Source: Gracilimonas sp965227785 (GTDB lineage Bacteria; Bacteroidota; Rhodothermia; Balneolales; Balneolaceae). Taken from it: DNA of 64,000 nt. The DNA lies in the NCBI RefSeq assembly GCF_965227785.1, contig NZ_OZ245785.1:3038001-3102000 (forward strand). The letters are read 5' to 3'. Below the pieces are notes generated by a model. The model was not told the DNA's origin. It saw nothing but the letters and a program-made list of their open reading frames with translations, and did no database searches. The position numbers were made by a program, and so were the translations under genes. Below, in pieces: positions 1-8,860 of the stretch (the stretch's first letter is position 1; every line of letters begins with the position of its first letter).

Positions 1-1599
1 TGCTTCAATAGATGCTTTGAGTGTTTTTCCAGTTCGCTGCTCTTCCCTGATCCGGTCAAATATCAGCACGTTGGCATCCACCGCCATACCGATTGTCAGT
101 ACAATACCGGCAATACCCGGCAAAGTAAGGGTTGCTTTGAAAGCCGCCAGAATACCGAGAATGAAAATAATGTTAAGCAGCAGGGCAAGATCTGCAATTC
201 CACCACCGGTGCGGTAATAGATGATCATGAAGATGGCTACAATACCTAATCCAAACAGGATGGAGTTTAAACCGGCCTGAATAGATTCAGCCCCAAGAGT
301 TGCACCAACGGTACGCTCTTCAAGAATTTCCAATGGAGCAGGCAGAGCACCTGAAAGCAGGATATTCACCAAATCCTCCGCTTCTTCCACGCCATCTAAT
401 CCTGTGATGGATGAACGTCCGTTGGAAATTTTGGTATTTACATTCGGATAAGAGAATACAAATCCATCCAGAACAATGGCGACAGGCTTTCCAATGTTTG
501 CACCTGTGATGCGTCCCCACTTACGGGCACCTTCGCTATTCATAGTCATAGAAACTTCAGGCACGTTGGTGGCCGGATCAAATTGAACGCTGGCTGCCTC
601 AATTACGTCCCCGGTCAGCTCTACTTGTGTTCGTACACCAATCAGTTGGTAAAGTTCAGAACCACCCTGGCCTTGAAGGGGGTTGGCACTCCACATCATG
701 GTAGTGCTTCTCGGCATCATGCGCTGAATTTCTTCTGTAGTCAGAAGGTCCATCACACGTGCTGTATCTTCAGGAGTTGCCAGACCAACGAGGTAAGGGC
801 TTTGTGGAGGTATCAGTACTTCTTCTAAAGGATTGAATTGACCGGAAGCGACTGAATCAGCGGTGTCAGAATTAGCAGTGTAGTCATCATAATACTCATA
901 CACTGAGTTTACAAAAGCCTGGAATTCCTGAGCATCAGCAGCCAGTCGGAATTCAAGTCTTGCCGTTCCTTTCAGAAGGCTTCGTACACGCTCTTTGTCT
1001 TCCACACCAGGAAGCTCAACGACGATACGATTGTTGCCCTGCTTCACAATAGAAGGTTCGGTTACACCGTAACGGTCAACACGGGTACGAATAATTTCGA
1101 TGGCCCGGTCAAGAGCTGACTGTCGCTGGGTTTTCAGGAAAGTCGCGATCTCTTCATTGGTAGAACGGCGGGTGATGTCCATGGCGTCGTTGCGGTAGTA
1201 CCGGCTGAGGCGGGCATCGGGGTCGCGTGATTCGAATTCAGCAACCATCTCGTCGATGAAGTCTGAATCATTTTCCAGCGATCGTTCAGCAGCTACATCA
1301 ATCACATCATTCAAAAGCTGATCGGCATTTTCGCCGGCCAATTCTCTGATCAACTGGGGTACGCCCACTTCAAGAGTTACGTGCATACCACCCTGGAGGT
1401 CAAGACCCAGGGAAAGGGTGTTGGTACGAAGATCTTCCAGCTTTTGTTGTTCTTCTTCCTGATACTGAGCTCGTTCAGAAGGACTGAGCTCTTCCATATA
1501 GTTCTGTTCTAACGACCATACCACTGTTGGGTAGAGGTAATAAATTGTAAGGGCCAGAAAAGCCACGATACAACCGATTTTAAATCCGTTTCCTTGCAT
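1..1599 (-). CDS. secD: Protein translocase subunit SecD (or N-terminal half of a SecDF fusion), 3' end outside window
   Basis: Inner-membrane subunit that uses the proton gradient to help SecYEG finish protein export. The frame runs from ATG at 1599 to the window edge with no stop, giving 533 residues. It has an N-terminal membrane helix (residues about 5-27), the SecD signature SLGLDLQGG just after residue 50, the large periplasmic P1 domain with DRYGVTEP and RIVVELPG, then C-terminal helices with GLGIVAIFMIIYYR and TIGMAVDANVLIFDRIREE, which are family hallmarks. The gene is cut after LKASIEA, which normally precedes the last SecD helices. Whether SecF is fused downstream cannot be seen; such fusions are common in Bacteroidota. 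Nothing in the visible part looks defective. Confidence 0.95.
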   Translation of the reverse strand, partial: MQGNGFKIGCIVAFLALTIYYLYPTVVWSLEQNYMEELSPSERAQYQEEEQQKLEDLRTNTLSLGLDLQGGMHVTLEVGVPQLIRELAGENADQLLNDVIDVAAERSLENDSDFIDEMVAEFESRDPDARLSRYYRNDAMDITRRSTNEEIATFLKTQRQSALDRAIEIIRTRVDRYGVTEPSIVKQGNNRIVVELPGVEDKERVRSLLKGTARLEFRLAADAQEFQAFVNSVYEYYDDYTANSDTADSVASGQFNPLEEVLIPPQSPYLVGLATPEDTARVMDLLTTEEIQRMMPRSTTMMWSANPLQGQGGSELYQLIGVRTQVELTGDVIEAASVQFDPATNVPEVSMTMNSEGARKWGRITGANIGKPVAIVLDGFVFSYPNVNTKISNGRSSITGLDGVEEAEDLVNILLSGALPAPLEILEERTVGATLGAESIQAGLNSILFGLGIVAIFMIIYYRTGGGIADLALLLNIIFILGILAAFKATLTLPGIAGIVLTIGMAVDANVLIFDRIREEQRTGKTLKASIEA

Positions 1600-1724
1600 A
1601 ATTTCGTTATTTGTAAATTAGTAATTAGTTAATTGTGGCTCTGAGATAATAAATGAGCCGATTTCTATAAAAAGAGAGGGAGTTATTGTTATTCAAAAAA
1701 CGAATAACAGTTAACCAAAAACAT

Positions 1725-2279
1725 CTACGGCGCGCCAATAGCGGTGCCGCCGGAAAGGGGGGAGATATGAAAGTTATATAGGCTGACAGGCTGCTGTTCA
1801 AATTTTTCCACAGCATGTGAAAAAGTAAATGCTTGTCGTTCTGCAACCGTTTTGCCATAAAAGGCTAACCCATCAACTGGTAAAATGGAATGAGGTTGAG
1901 CCTGCTTAATAAGAACAGCTTTGCCCATCCCGGAAGATGAATTCTGATAAGCATTCCATTCTTTCAGCAGAACACGAAATACTTCACTCTCGTCTTTAGA
2001 TTGTGCATCCACAGGAAATTGAAAATCATCGGCATGAGCTTTAACCAAAGCGGATGCCTGACGAATCACAGATTCAAGTTCATCGGCGCCTGTGGAAAGT
2101 TTTTTAAGCTGATCTACAACAGATGTATTATCACCTGACTTTAAATTAGACTTCAACCAAGAGGTAAATGCATCTTGTTCTGCATGGTCACTTACCGGTT
2201 TCATGAAATAGAAAACCATACCGGCAAGCAGTAGACCAACGCTAAACGATCGGGTGATATGTGTTCTGAAAAAGTTCAT
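1725..2279 (-). CDS. Hypothetical membrane-anchored protein, 184 aa
   Basis: I do not recognise this protein. It has a short basic N-terminus (MNFFRTHITR) and one hydrophobic stretch at about residues 11-27 (SVGLLLAGMVFYFMKPV), so it is probably anchored in the inner membrane or has an uncleaved signal. The rest is polar and predicted extracytoplasmic, with a helical central part (about 40-85) and no cysteine pattern or catalytic motif I can name. It ends with SGGTAIGAP. It lies between uvrA and secD on the same strand, and a weak hairpin (1687-1709, stem tgttattc/gaataaca, loop aaaaaac) follows its stop. Its length, good start and clean intergenic borders support a real gene; no function is proposed. 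Confidence 0.6.
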   Translation of the reverse strand: MNFFRTHITRSFSVGLLLAGMVFYFMKPVSDHAEQDAFTSWLKSNLKSGDNTSVVDQLKKLSTGADELESVIRQASALVKAHADDFQFPVDAQSKDESEVFRVLLKEWNAYQNSSSGMGKAVLIKQAQPHSILPVDGLAFYGKTVAERQAFTFSHAVEKFEQQPVSLYNFHISPLSGGTAIGAP

Positions 2280-2342
2280 TCAGACCTAAAATATAATCAA
2301 CAAATACCCCATTGTGAAAGTAAAAGTTGAAAAGAAATGAAG

Positions 2343-5180
2343 CTATGCCGGTTGTTTGCTCAATCGCTCAAATTCCTGCTTTAGGAACTGCCCTGTATGA
2401 GATTTTTCTACTTCAGCCACATCTTCCGGAGTACCGGTAGCGATGATCTCTCCGCCCCCGGCTCCACCTTCGGGACCGAGGTCTATAATCCAGTCGGCGG
2501 CTTTGATGAGATCCAGGTTGTGCTCAATCACCATCACAGTATTTCCTTTTTCTACCAACTGCTGAATTACATTGACAAGCATACGTACATCCTGGAAGTG
2601 AAGTCCGGTTGTGGGCTCATCCATCACATAGAGTGTATCACCGGTTCCAACTTTGGAGAGCTCCCGAGCCAGCTTAATGCGCTGAGCTTCACCCCCGGAT
2701 AGTGTGGTGGAAGATTGACCGAGTGTGAGGTATCCGAGACCAACATCTACTAGTGTTTCCAGTTTTCGGCTGATCGCGGGCTGAGCGTCAAAAAACTCAG
2801 CAGCATCTTTTATCGGCATCTTCAACACATCGGAGATGTTCTTACCTTTATAATAAATTTCGAGCGTTTCCCGGTTGTAGCGTTTCCCATTGCAGGTTTC
2901 ACAGGTCACATACACATCAGGGAGGAAGTTCATTTCGATTTTACGGACACCATCTCCGCCACATTCTTCACATCGTCCGCCTTTCACGTTAAAAGAAAAA
3001 CGTCCCTGATCGTAACCTCGGATTTTAGACTCGGGTAGCTCGGCAAACAACCTGCGAATGTAGTCAAATACTTTAGTGTAAGTTCCCGGGTTGGATCGTG
3101 GTGTGCGACCAATAGGGCTTTGATCGATAGAGATAATCTTATCCACATTGTCGATGCCTTCAATACCATCATAAGTCAATGGTACCGTTTTTGACTTATA
3201 GAAATAGTTTGAAAGGATCGGCACCAATGTCTGGTTGATCAAAGAGCTTTTACCACTTCCACTCACGCCGGTTACGCAAATGAACTTACCAAGCGGAACT
3301 TCCAGGTCCTGGTTTTTCAGGTTATGCCCCCGGGCATTGGTCACTTTGATAGACTTGTCGTTGCCTTCCCGGCGTGTTTCCGGCATTTCAATGACTTCCT
3401 CATCGTTCAGGAACTTTGCAGTGCTGGATTCCGGGTCGAGCTCATCGGGTTTGCCAGCTGTTACAATGTGTCCTCCATTAACGCCAGCTCCCGGACCAAG
3501 ATCAGCTACAAAATCAGCATGCTCGATGGTTTCGCGGTCGTGCTCTACTACAATTACGCTGTTTCCAAGGTCGCGAAGGGTTTCCAAGGATTTGATCAGC
3601 TTGATGTTATCGCGCTGGTGGAGACCGATGCTTGGCTCGTCCAGAATATAGAGTACACCTACTAATTGGGTTCCGATTTGTGTTGCCAATCGTATACGCT
3701 GTGCTTCACCACCACTGAGGGTTTGCGCTTCTCTGTCAAGGCTCAGATAGTTCAGCCCAACATTTAGCAGGAAGTCGAGCCGGTCACGGATCTCCTTTAA
3801 AACCTGGTTTCCGATAATCTGCTGGCGCTCATTCAAACTAATTCCATATAAAGTGTCGCGCAGCTCCTGAATATCCTTTTGAACGAGATCATGAATAGTA
3901 TGTCCGTCAATTTTATAGGAGAGGGCTTCTTTGTTGAGCCGGCCCCCGTCACATTCAGGACAGGTAACCTTATCCATAAAGGCCTTGGCTTTGTCGCGCT
4001 GCTTGTTCGACTTGCTGTTGTGATATTGATCGATGATGGTATTTCGTAAGCCTTCAAACTTATGCTTGTAGGTTACTGAATTATCCTTGAAATCGTAACT
4101 GACTGAAAACTTCTTGTCTCCGCTGCCATTCATCAGGACATCAATCAGTTCTTCGGGGTAATCCTTGATCGGCGTTTCAAAATCCAGATCAAAAGACTCA
4201 AGAATGGCTTTCAGTTGTTTGAATACAAAAATATCACGGGGAGCTCCCAGGAACCGGATACCACCATCGGCAATACTTTGGTCTTTATTGGGAACGAGCA
4301 AATCCCAGCTAACATCATAGGTGTAACCAAGTCCTTCACACTCTTTGCAATTTCCATAGGGTGAGTTGAAGGAAAACAGGTTTGGTGCCGGGTCTTCATA
4401 CGCGAGTCCGCTTTCAGGATCAAACAGTTTTTGGGAGAATAGTCTGTCGGTAGTTTCGTCCCCTTCTTTAATAGCAAGGATTACATTTCCATCGGCCATT
4501 TCCAGAGCCAGCCGAATACTGTCGGCTATGCGTTTCTCACTTTTCTCTGAAATCACGAACCGATCTACCACGATCTCAATATTGTGAGTTTTATAGCGAT
4601 CCAGTTTCATATCGTCTTCCAGATCTTTGAACTCACCGTCAATTCTGGCTTGTACAAAGCCCTGCTTTATGGTTTGCTCAAATAATTCGCGATAGTGGCC
4701 TTTTCGTCCGCGTACTACCGGGGCCAGACAGTACGCTTTGGTGCCTTTCGGCATATCCATAACAGCCTGTACCACCTGGTCGGCCGACTGTTTTTTCATT
4801 TCATTCCCGGTTTTATAGGAATAGGGAATACCAACACGGGCGTAGAGCAATCGAAGGAAGTCATAGATTTCGGTAACGGTGCCTACCGTAGAGCGCGGGT
4901 TACGATTGGTGGTTTTCTGATCGATGGAGATAACGGGAGAGAGGCCGTCAATGAAATCTACAGCAGGTCGTTCCATCATCCCCAAAAACTGACGTGCATA
5001 AGCGGAAAGGGATTCCAGAAACCGGCGCTGCCCCTCCGCGTAAATGGTATCAAAAGCCAGCGATGATTTTCCCGAACCGGAAAGTCCGGTAATTACGACC
5101 AACTGATCGCGGGGAATGTCGATGTCAATATTTTTGAGGTTGTGTTCGCGGGCGCCGCGTACTACAATGTTGTGTTGCAA
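2343..5180 (-). CDS. uvrA: Excinuclease ABC subunit A
   Basis: DNA damage-recognition ATPase of nucleotide excision repair; it works as a dimer with UvrB. At 945 residues it is full family length. The first Walker A is GLSGSGKSS (residues 32-40), followed by EGQRRFLESLSAYARQFLG. A zinc-binding pair CKECEGLGY and CPECDGGRL lies in the first half. The second Walker A is GVSGSGKSS near residue 640, followed by the zinc module CEECGGDG ... CETCNGKRYN. Both ABC signature motifs (LSGGEAQRIRLA and LSGGEAQRIKLA) and the Walker B/D-loop segments LYILDEPSIGLHQRDN and LYVMDEPTTGLHFQDV are intact. No clear LexA operator was found upstream, though lexA itself lies at about 50 kb. Confidence 0.99.
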   Translation of the reverse strand: MQHNIVVRGAREHNLKNIDIDIPRDQLVVITGLSGSGKSSLAFDTIYAEGQRRFLESLSAYARQFLGMMERPAVDFIDGLSPVISIDQKTTNRNPRSTVGTVTEIYDFLRLLYARVGIPYSYKTGNEMKKQSADQVVQAVMDMPKGTKAYCLAPVVRGRKGHYRELFEQTIKQGFVQARIDGEFKDLEDDMKLDRYKTHNIEIVVDRFVISEKSEKRIADSIRLALEMADGNVILAIKEGDETTDRLFSQKLFDPESGLAYEDPAPNLFSFNSPYGNCKECEGLGYTYDVSWDLLVPNKDQSIADGGIRFLGAPRDIFVFKQLKAILESFDLDFETPIKDYPEELIDVLMNGSGDKKFSVSYDFKDNSVTYKHKFEGLRNTIIDQYHNSKSNKQRDKAKAFMDKVTCPECDGGRLNKEALSYKIDGHTIHDLVQKDIQELRDTLYGISLNERQQIIGNQVLKEIRDRLDFLLNVGLNYLSLDREAQTLSGGEAQRIRLATQIGTQLVGVLYILDEPSIGLHQRDNIKLIKSLETLRDLGNSVIVVEHDRETIEHADFVADLGPGAGVNGGHIVTAGKPDELDPESSTAKFLNDEEVIEMPETRREGNDKSIKVTNARGHNLKNQDLEVPLGKFICVTGVSGSGKSSLINQTLVPILSNYFYKSKTVPLTYDGIEGIDNVDKIISIDQSPIGRTPRSNPGTYTKVFDYIRRLFAELPESKIRGYDQGRFSFNVKGGRCEECGGDGVRKIEMNFLPDVYVTCETCNGKRYNRETLEIYYKGKNISDVLKMPIKDAAEFFDAQPAISRKLETLVDVGLGYLTLGQSSTTLSGGEAQRIKLARELSKVGTGDTLYVMDEPTTGLHFQDVRMLVNVIQQLVEKGNTVMVIEHNLDLIKAADWIIDLGPEGGAGGGEIIATGTPEDVAEVEKSHTGQFLKQEFERLSKQPA

Positions 5181-5341
5181 AGTCTCTCGTGTTTTTAGAT
5201 TTCAGAACTTTGAAAAATACAAAACAGAGGCCGGAATTCCTTCATTCCTTTTTAAGAAAGATTTGAATGAGATGTGTAAAGAAAAGAAGGGAATGGAATT
5301 TGAGGAGTGAATTTTGCTAATTATCGGGAAATGGGAAATGT

Positions 5342-5686
5342 ATGAAAGAGCAAAAATTATTGGTTTCCAATCTCACTGTTGAAAAAGCATCCAACCTGTT
5401 AGAAAAAACGGATCAGGAATTCGTCAAGCTGTTTGAATACGGAAGTTTGGAAGTGGAGTATTATAAACCTGATCGGTTTGATAAACAGCAACCACACGAT
5501 CGGGATGAAATTTATGTGGTGATATCCGGAACCGGCTTTTTTGTGAATGACGATCAGAGACATGTCTTTGAAGCTGGTCAGGTTTTATTTGTACCGGCCG
5601 GAGTCGTTCACCGGTTTGAGGACTTCACTGAAGACTTTGCCACCTGGGTATTTTTCTATGGTCCTGTGGGAGGTGAAAAAACGTAG
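5342..5686 (+). CDS. Cupin-domain protein, 114 aa
   Basis: Small single-domain cupin (beta-barrel metal-binding fold). Motif 1 is the PHDRDEIYVVISGTGFF region, with the usual His and Glu metal ligands, and motif 2 is GQVLFVPAGVVHRFEDF with the second conserved His. Such stand-alone cupins may be dioxygenases, isomerases or binding proteins, and the sequence does not decide between them. It is convergent with the response regulator-cyclase gene and the stops are essentially adjacent (5686 and 5688). The start follows GGGAAATGGGAAATGT, an SD-like purine run. Confidence 0.85.
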   Translation: MKEQKLLVSNLTVEKASNLLEKTDQEFVKLFEYGSLEVEYYKPDRFDKQQPHDRDEIYVVISGTGFFVNDDQRHVFEAGQVLFVPAGVVHRFEDFTEDFATWVFFYGPVGGEKT

Positions 5687-5687
5687 T

Positions 5688-6992
5688 TTAGTCTTCTTTG
5701 TCTTCCCCGGAAGTCCGAATCAGGCTGTTGTATTCCCTTATAAATAAACGGTTCGGGAAAATCCCTTCATCATCTTCAGATAATTCGGGTTTTATTCTCT
5801 TTACAAAATACATCTGCAGATTGCCGATGTACTTGGTTTTAATTTCACCTCTCGATTCACACTCAAAGAAATCTTTAACTCGCTCGTAAGTTGACTCAGA
5901 GATATTAATAGCATTTCCCATAGAGTGTTCTTCCAGCCTGGCTGCGATATTTACCGTTTCTCCCCAAATGTCGTAGGCAAAGCGGGTCTTTCCAATTACT
6001 CCCACTACTACCTTTCCGGTGTGTATGCCCATCCGAACGGGAAGGTAGGGAGTTTCCGAGTTATTCTTTTCTCCGAAGGTTTGTACGAAATCCCTGATTT
6101 TAAGAGCCGTAAGAATGGTGTCTATAGGGTGCGAGTGGTTACGCTCCGGAATTCCTCCTGCAGCCATGTAGCTGTCGCCGATGGTTTTAATCTTAATCAG
6201 ATTATGCTGACGGGTATACTCGTCAAACCGATCGAAATAGAATGAAAGGCTTTCGATGAGTTTTTCAGGGCTAAGCTCAGGCACTACTTTAGTAAACCCT
6301 TCAAAATCTGTGAACATGATAGTGGTATCGTGGTAGCGCTCGGGAGTTACGGTTCCATATGCCAGTAGGTTTTCCGCAATTTTTTCCGGGAAAATGTTAT
6401 GAATCAGTTCTTCATGCTCGTTTTTGGTAAGCTCGAGTTCTTTATTGGCTGCATTTAATCCACTTTGCATTTTGCTAAGCTGATTATTCTGAGCCAGCGT
6501 GTTTTTATAGGTGGAGATCAAAAGGTTAACCAGGTACGAGTAATCCGCTTTGATCTCATATTGTTTTCCTTCAATTTCCACCTTCACGGTATCGTCTTCC
6601 TGAACCGGTGGTGGTGGGTTCAGCATCAACTCATCGATCTTGCTGTACAGGGTTTCATCATCAAATGGCTTGGTGAGGTAATTATCGGCACCCGCTTCAA
6701 TTCCTTTCATGATGTGTTCGGTGGTTACCATTGAAGTAACCAAAATGACCGGAATCTTATTGAGGCGGGTATCTTTCTTAACGTGCTCACAAAGTTCAAA
6801 CCCGTTCATAATGGGCATGTCCACATCACTGAGGATGAGATCCGGGTATTCCGTTCGGGTTAATTCCAGTGCATCTTCCCCGTTTTGAGCGGTTAACACC
6901 TCGTACCCCTTTTGAATTAATTTATGCCTTGTAAGTGTTACCAATGCCGGGTGGTCATCAACCACCAGAATCCGCGGTTTTGTTTCTAACAT
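5688..6992 (-). CDS. Response regulator fused to class III adenylate cyclase domain
   Basis: Signal-transduction protein expected to make cyclic AMP under control of a phosphorelay. The N-terminal receiver domain (about 1-120) has the acidic pair D12/D13, phosphoacceptor D56 (LSDVDMP), S87 and K108 (TKPF). A linker with a probable coiled coil (about 150-205, KMQSGLNAANKELELTKNEHEELIHN) leads to a class III cyclase domain (about 210-400). Metal-binding aspartates are visible in MFTDFEGFTK and TIGDSYMAAGG, and the transition-state Asn/Arg in NIAARLEE. The purine-specifying pair looks like Lys (KIKTIGD) and Asp (YDIWGET), which favours ATP over GTP. No sensor kinase is adjacent. The protein is cytoplasmic, with no membrane segment. 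Confidence 0.92.
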   Translation of the reverse strand: MLETKPRILVVDDHPALVTLTRHKLIQKGYEVLTAQNGEDALELTRTEYPDLILSDVDMPIMNGFELCEHVKKDTRLNKIPVILVTSMVTTEHIMKGIEAGADNYLTKPFDDETLYSKIDELMLNPPPPVQEDDTVKVEIEGKQYEIKADYSYLVNLLISTYKNTLAQNNQLSKMQSGLNAANKELELTKNEHEELIHNIFPEKIAENLLAYGTVTPERYHDTTIMFTDFEGFTKVVPELSPEKLIESLSFYFDRFDEYTRQHNLIKIKTIGDSYMAAGGIPERNHSHPIDTILTALKIRDFVQTFGEKNNSETPYLPVRMGIHTGKVVVGVIGKTRFAYDIWGETVNIAARLEEHSMGNAINISESTYERVKDFFECESRGEIKTKYIGNLQMYFVKRIKPELSEDDEGIFPNRLFIREYNSLIRTSGEDKED

Positions 6993-7116
6993 GATCTGAC
7001 TTTAAGAATTCTCCGGTAATATATTCGATTAGGTAAAACAATGTGCGTGAGAATTTTTTAAGCATTAACCGCAAAAAACCGATAGTTTACCAATTCACTG
7101 AACAAAAATTGTACGC

Positions 7117-8475
7117 ATGCAAGAAGTAGCACATAAAAATTGGTCACCAACATCGTGGAAAGACAAACCGGTAAAGCAACTTCCGGAGTATCCCGATCAG
7201 GACCGACTGGACAGTAGTTTTGAAACCCTGAAATCTCTGCCCCCGCTTGTTACATCCTGGGAAATTGAAGCCCTGAAGGATAAGCTGGCCAACGTAGCAG
7301 CCGGAAAAGCATTTCTATTACAGGGTGGAGACTGCGCTGAAAGTTTTGATGCTACTAATGCCCCCAAAATTGTGAATATGGTAAAGGTGTTGCTGCAAAC
7401 CAGTTTCATTCTGATCCACGAGATGGGCGTGCCTGTTTTGAGAGTTGGCCGGATTGCCGGACAGTATGCCAAACCTCGCTCTAATGATTTTGAAACTGTG
7501 AATGGCGAAGAAATTCACAATTACCGGGGAGACCTTATTAATGGGTATGAATCCGAGTCCGGAATTCGTATGCCGGATCCACAACGGTTGCTGGAAGGAT
7601 ATCACAAAGCAGGCTTAACGCTGAATTTTTTGCGTGCACTGGCAGATGAAGGTTTTGCTGATCTCCATCATCCCGAGCAATGGGAACTCGATTTTATGCA
7701 GAACAATGAGTACTACGCTGAGTACGAAGATATGGTGAACTCCATCACCAAAGCCGTTCGATTTGTTGAGTCTATTGCTCCGGATACATTTTCAACCCTT
7801 CAAAAAGTAGATTTCTATACTTCACACGAAGCATTGAACCTGTATTACGATTCAGCCCAGACCCGACCTGTTCCCCGTAAGAAAGGATACTTTAATCTAA
7901 GTGCACACATGGTGTGGCTGGGCAACCGAACCCGTGATCTGGATGGTGCTCACGTTGAGTACTTTAAGGGAATCAATAATCCGGTGGGCATTAAAGTAGG
8001 TCCGCCGTATGAAATTGATGAAACGATGAAGTTAATTGAAACGCTGAACCCAAATCATGAAGCGGGTAAAATTGTGCTTATAACTCGTTTCGGTAAGGAT
8101 GTTGTTGAGAAAGAACTTCCCAAACTGATACAAGCTGTTCGTCGGGAAGGGTTCCCGGTTGTTTGGAGCTCAGACCCTATGCATGGAAATACATTCAGCA
8201 CCGATGGTGGCATTAAGACTCGAAACTTTGACGATATTTTGAGTGAAGTACAGTCGTCATTTGCGATCCACCGGTCAGAAGGTAGTTATCTTGGCGGAGT
8301 TCACCTGGAGCTTACCGGCGACAACGTGACCGAATGTGTGGGTGGAGCTAAGGGCCTCGGTGAAAAAGAACTTCAGCATAATTATGAGACTTTTTGTGAC
8401 CCACGCCTCAATTATGAGCAGAGCCTCGAAATGGCTTTCCTCGTAGCTCGCGAGTGGAAGAAGAGTTATTCTTGA
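7117..8475 (+). CDS. 3-deoxy-7-phosphoheptulonate synthase, class II (DAHP synthase)
   Basis: First enzyme of the shikimate pathway; condenses phosphoenolpyruvate and erythrose 4-phosphate to DAHP. The 452-residue protein is the plant/Mycobacterium-type class II form, unrelated in sequence to the E. coli AroFGH type. Recognisable are LLQGGDCAESF with metal ligand C73, RVGRIAGQYAKPRS, NLSAHMVWLGNRTRDLDGAH, the WSSDPMHGNT His, GGVHLELTGDNVTEC with its Glu, and CDPRLNYEQSLE with its Asp. The N-terminal regulatory extension of some actinobacterial homologues is short here. No other aro gene adjoins it. The 3' end runs straight into the word-repeat element that begins at 8475. Confidence 0.97.
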   Translation: MQEVAHKNWSPTSWKDKPVKQLPEYPDQDRLDSSFETLKSLPPLVTSWEIEALKDKLANVAAGKAFLLQGGDCAESFDATNAPKIVNMVKVLLQTSFILIHEMGVPVLRVGRIAGQYAKPRSNDFETVNGEEIHNYRGDLINGYESESGIRMPDPQRLLEGYHKAGLTLNFLRALADEGFADLHHPEQWELDFMQNNEYYAEYEDMVNSITKAVRFVESIAPDTFSTLQKVDFYTSHEALNLYYDSAQTRPVPRKKGYFNLSAHMVWLGNRTRDLDGAHVEYFKGINNPVGIKVGPPYEIDETMKLIETLNPNHEAGKIVLITRFGKDVVEKELPKLIQAVRREGFPVVWSSDPMHGNTFSTDGGIKTRNFDDILSEVQSSFAIHRSEGSYLGGVHLELTGDNVTECVGGAKGLGEKELQHNYETFCDPRLNYEQSLEMAFLVAREWKKSYS

Positions 8476-8657
8476 GAGGTGTTAGGGGCAAGGTTTTAGG
8501 TGTTAGGTTTTAGTTTGTCATTCAGGGTGTAGCGAAGAATTTTTGGCAGGAATTGCTTTTCAATCAGATATTGGTAAAAATTCTGATCACTTAAAACCTA
8601 ACACCTTGCTACTATCACTTAAAACCTAACACCTTGCTACTATCACCTAAAACCTAT
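8475..8657. repeat. Word-type intergenic inverted/tandem repeat element (TAAAACCTAACACCT words)
   Basis: Nested repeat filling the space after the DAHP synthase gene. The left arm (8498-8513, aggtgttaggttttag) is the reverse complement of taaaacctaacacct, found at 8592-8606 and 8620-8634. The right side is a 28-bp tandem unit, copies at 8586-8613 and 8614-8641, plus a partial third copy from 8642. Inside the arms is a second inverted pair (agaattttt 8536-8544 and aaaaattct 8576-8584). The stretch 8517-8545 (tgtcattcagggtgtagcga...) resembles the GTCATTC-type intergenic repeat I know from other Bacteroidota genomes. The right-hand strand is almost free of G. It could act as a terminator or mRNA 3'-end hairpin. 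Confidence 0.85.
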
Positions 8658-8660
8658 CCT

Positions 8661-8711
8661 TGTCTGTCAATTTTGTCTTAAGCCTGTCATAGTTGAGACG
8701 GCAAATCTGTC
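8661..8711. promoter_or_regulatory. Cluster of five TGTC motifs upstream of hsp20 (possible activator site)
   Basis: TGTC occurs at 8661, 8665, 8674, 8685 and 8708, a dense run 85-150 bp upstream of the sigma-54 promoter match at 8795. Sigma-54 promoters need an upstream enhancer-binding activator at about this distance, so this is a plausible binding region. No named activator consensus is claimed. Confidence 0.25.
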
Positions 8712-8794
8712 AACCTTTCCATTTTACAGATACCGTCTGAAATTTCATCAGTATCGCTTGCCCGTATGTCAGCATATCTCCTTGCTGATTCTGT

Positions 8795-8810
8795 TGGCAT
8801 ATGCCTTGCA
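8795..8810 (+). promoter_or_regulatory. Sigma-54 (-24/-12) promoter for hsp20
   Basis: The sequence TGGCATATGCCTTGCA matches the sigma-54 consensus TGGCAY-N5-TTGCA at every fixed position with exact GG-to-GC spacing. It would place the transcript start near 8820, about 40 nt before the hsp20 ATG at 8861. The same bases also contain the upstream in-frame ATG at 8801, which the promoter would exclude from the mRNA. Confidence 0.65.
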
Positions 8811-8860
8811 TTAGTAGAAGTGAATCAACAAAAAACGAAAACTTAAATGCGAGGTTAATT

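Noticed and set aside
1687..1709. Hairpin tgttattc/gaataaca after the 1,725 gene
   Set aside because: Weak A-T stem with no convincing T-run in the minus direction; mentioned with the gene but not listed as a terminator.
5181..5341. LexA operator before uvrA
   Set aside because: No repeat matching the candidate before lexA was found in this gap.
8801..8860. Extended hsp20 start at 8801
   Set aside because: It lies inside the sigma-54 promoter match and adds 20 residues that do not resemble Hsp20 N-termini; 8861 has an SD.
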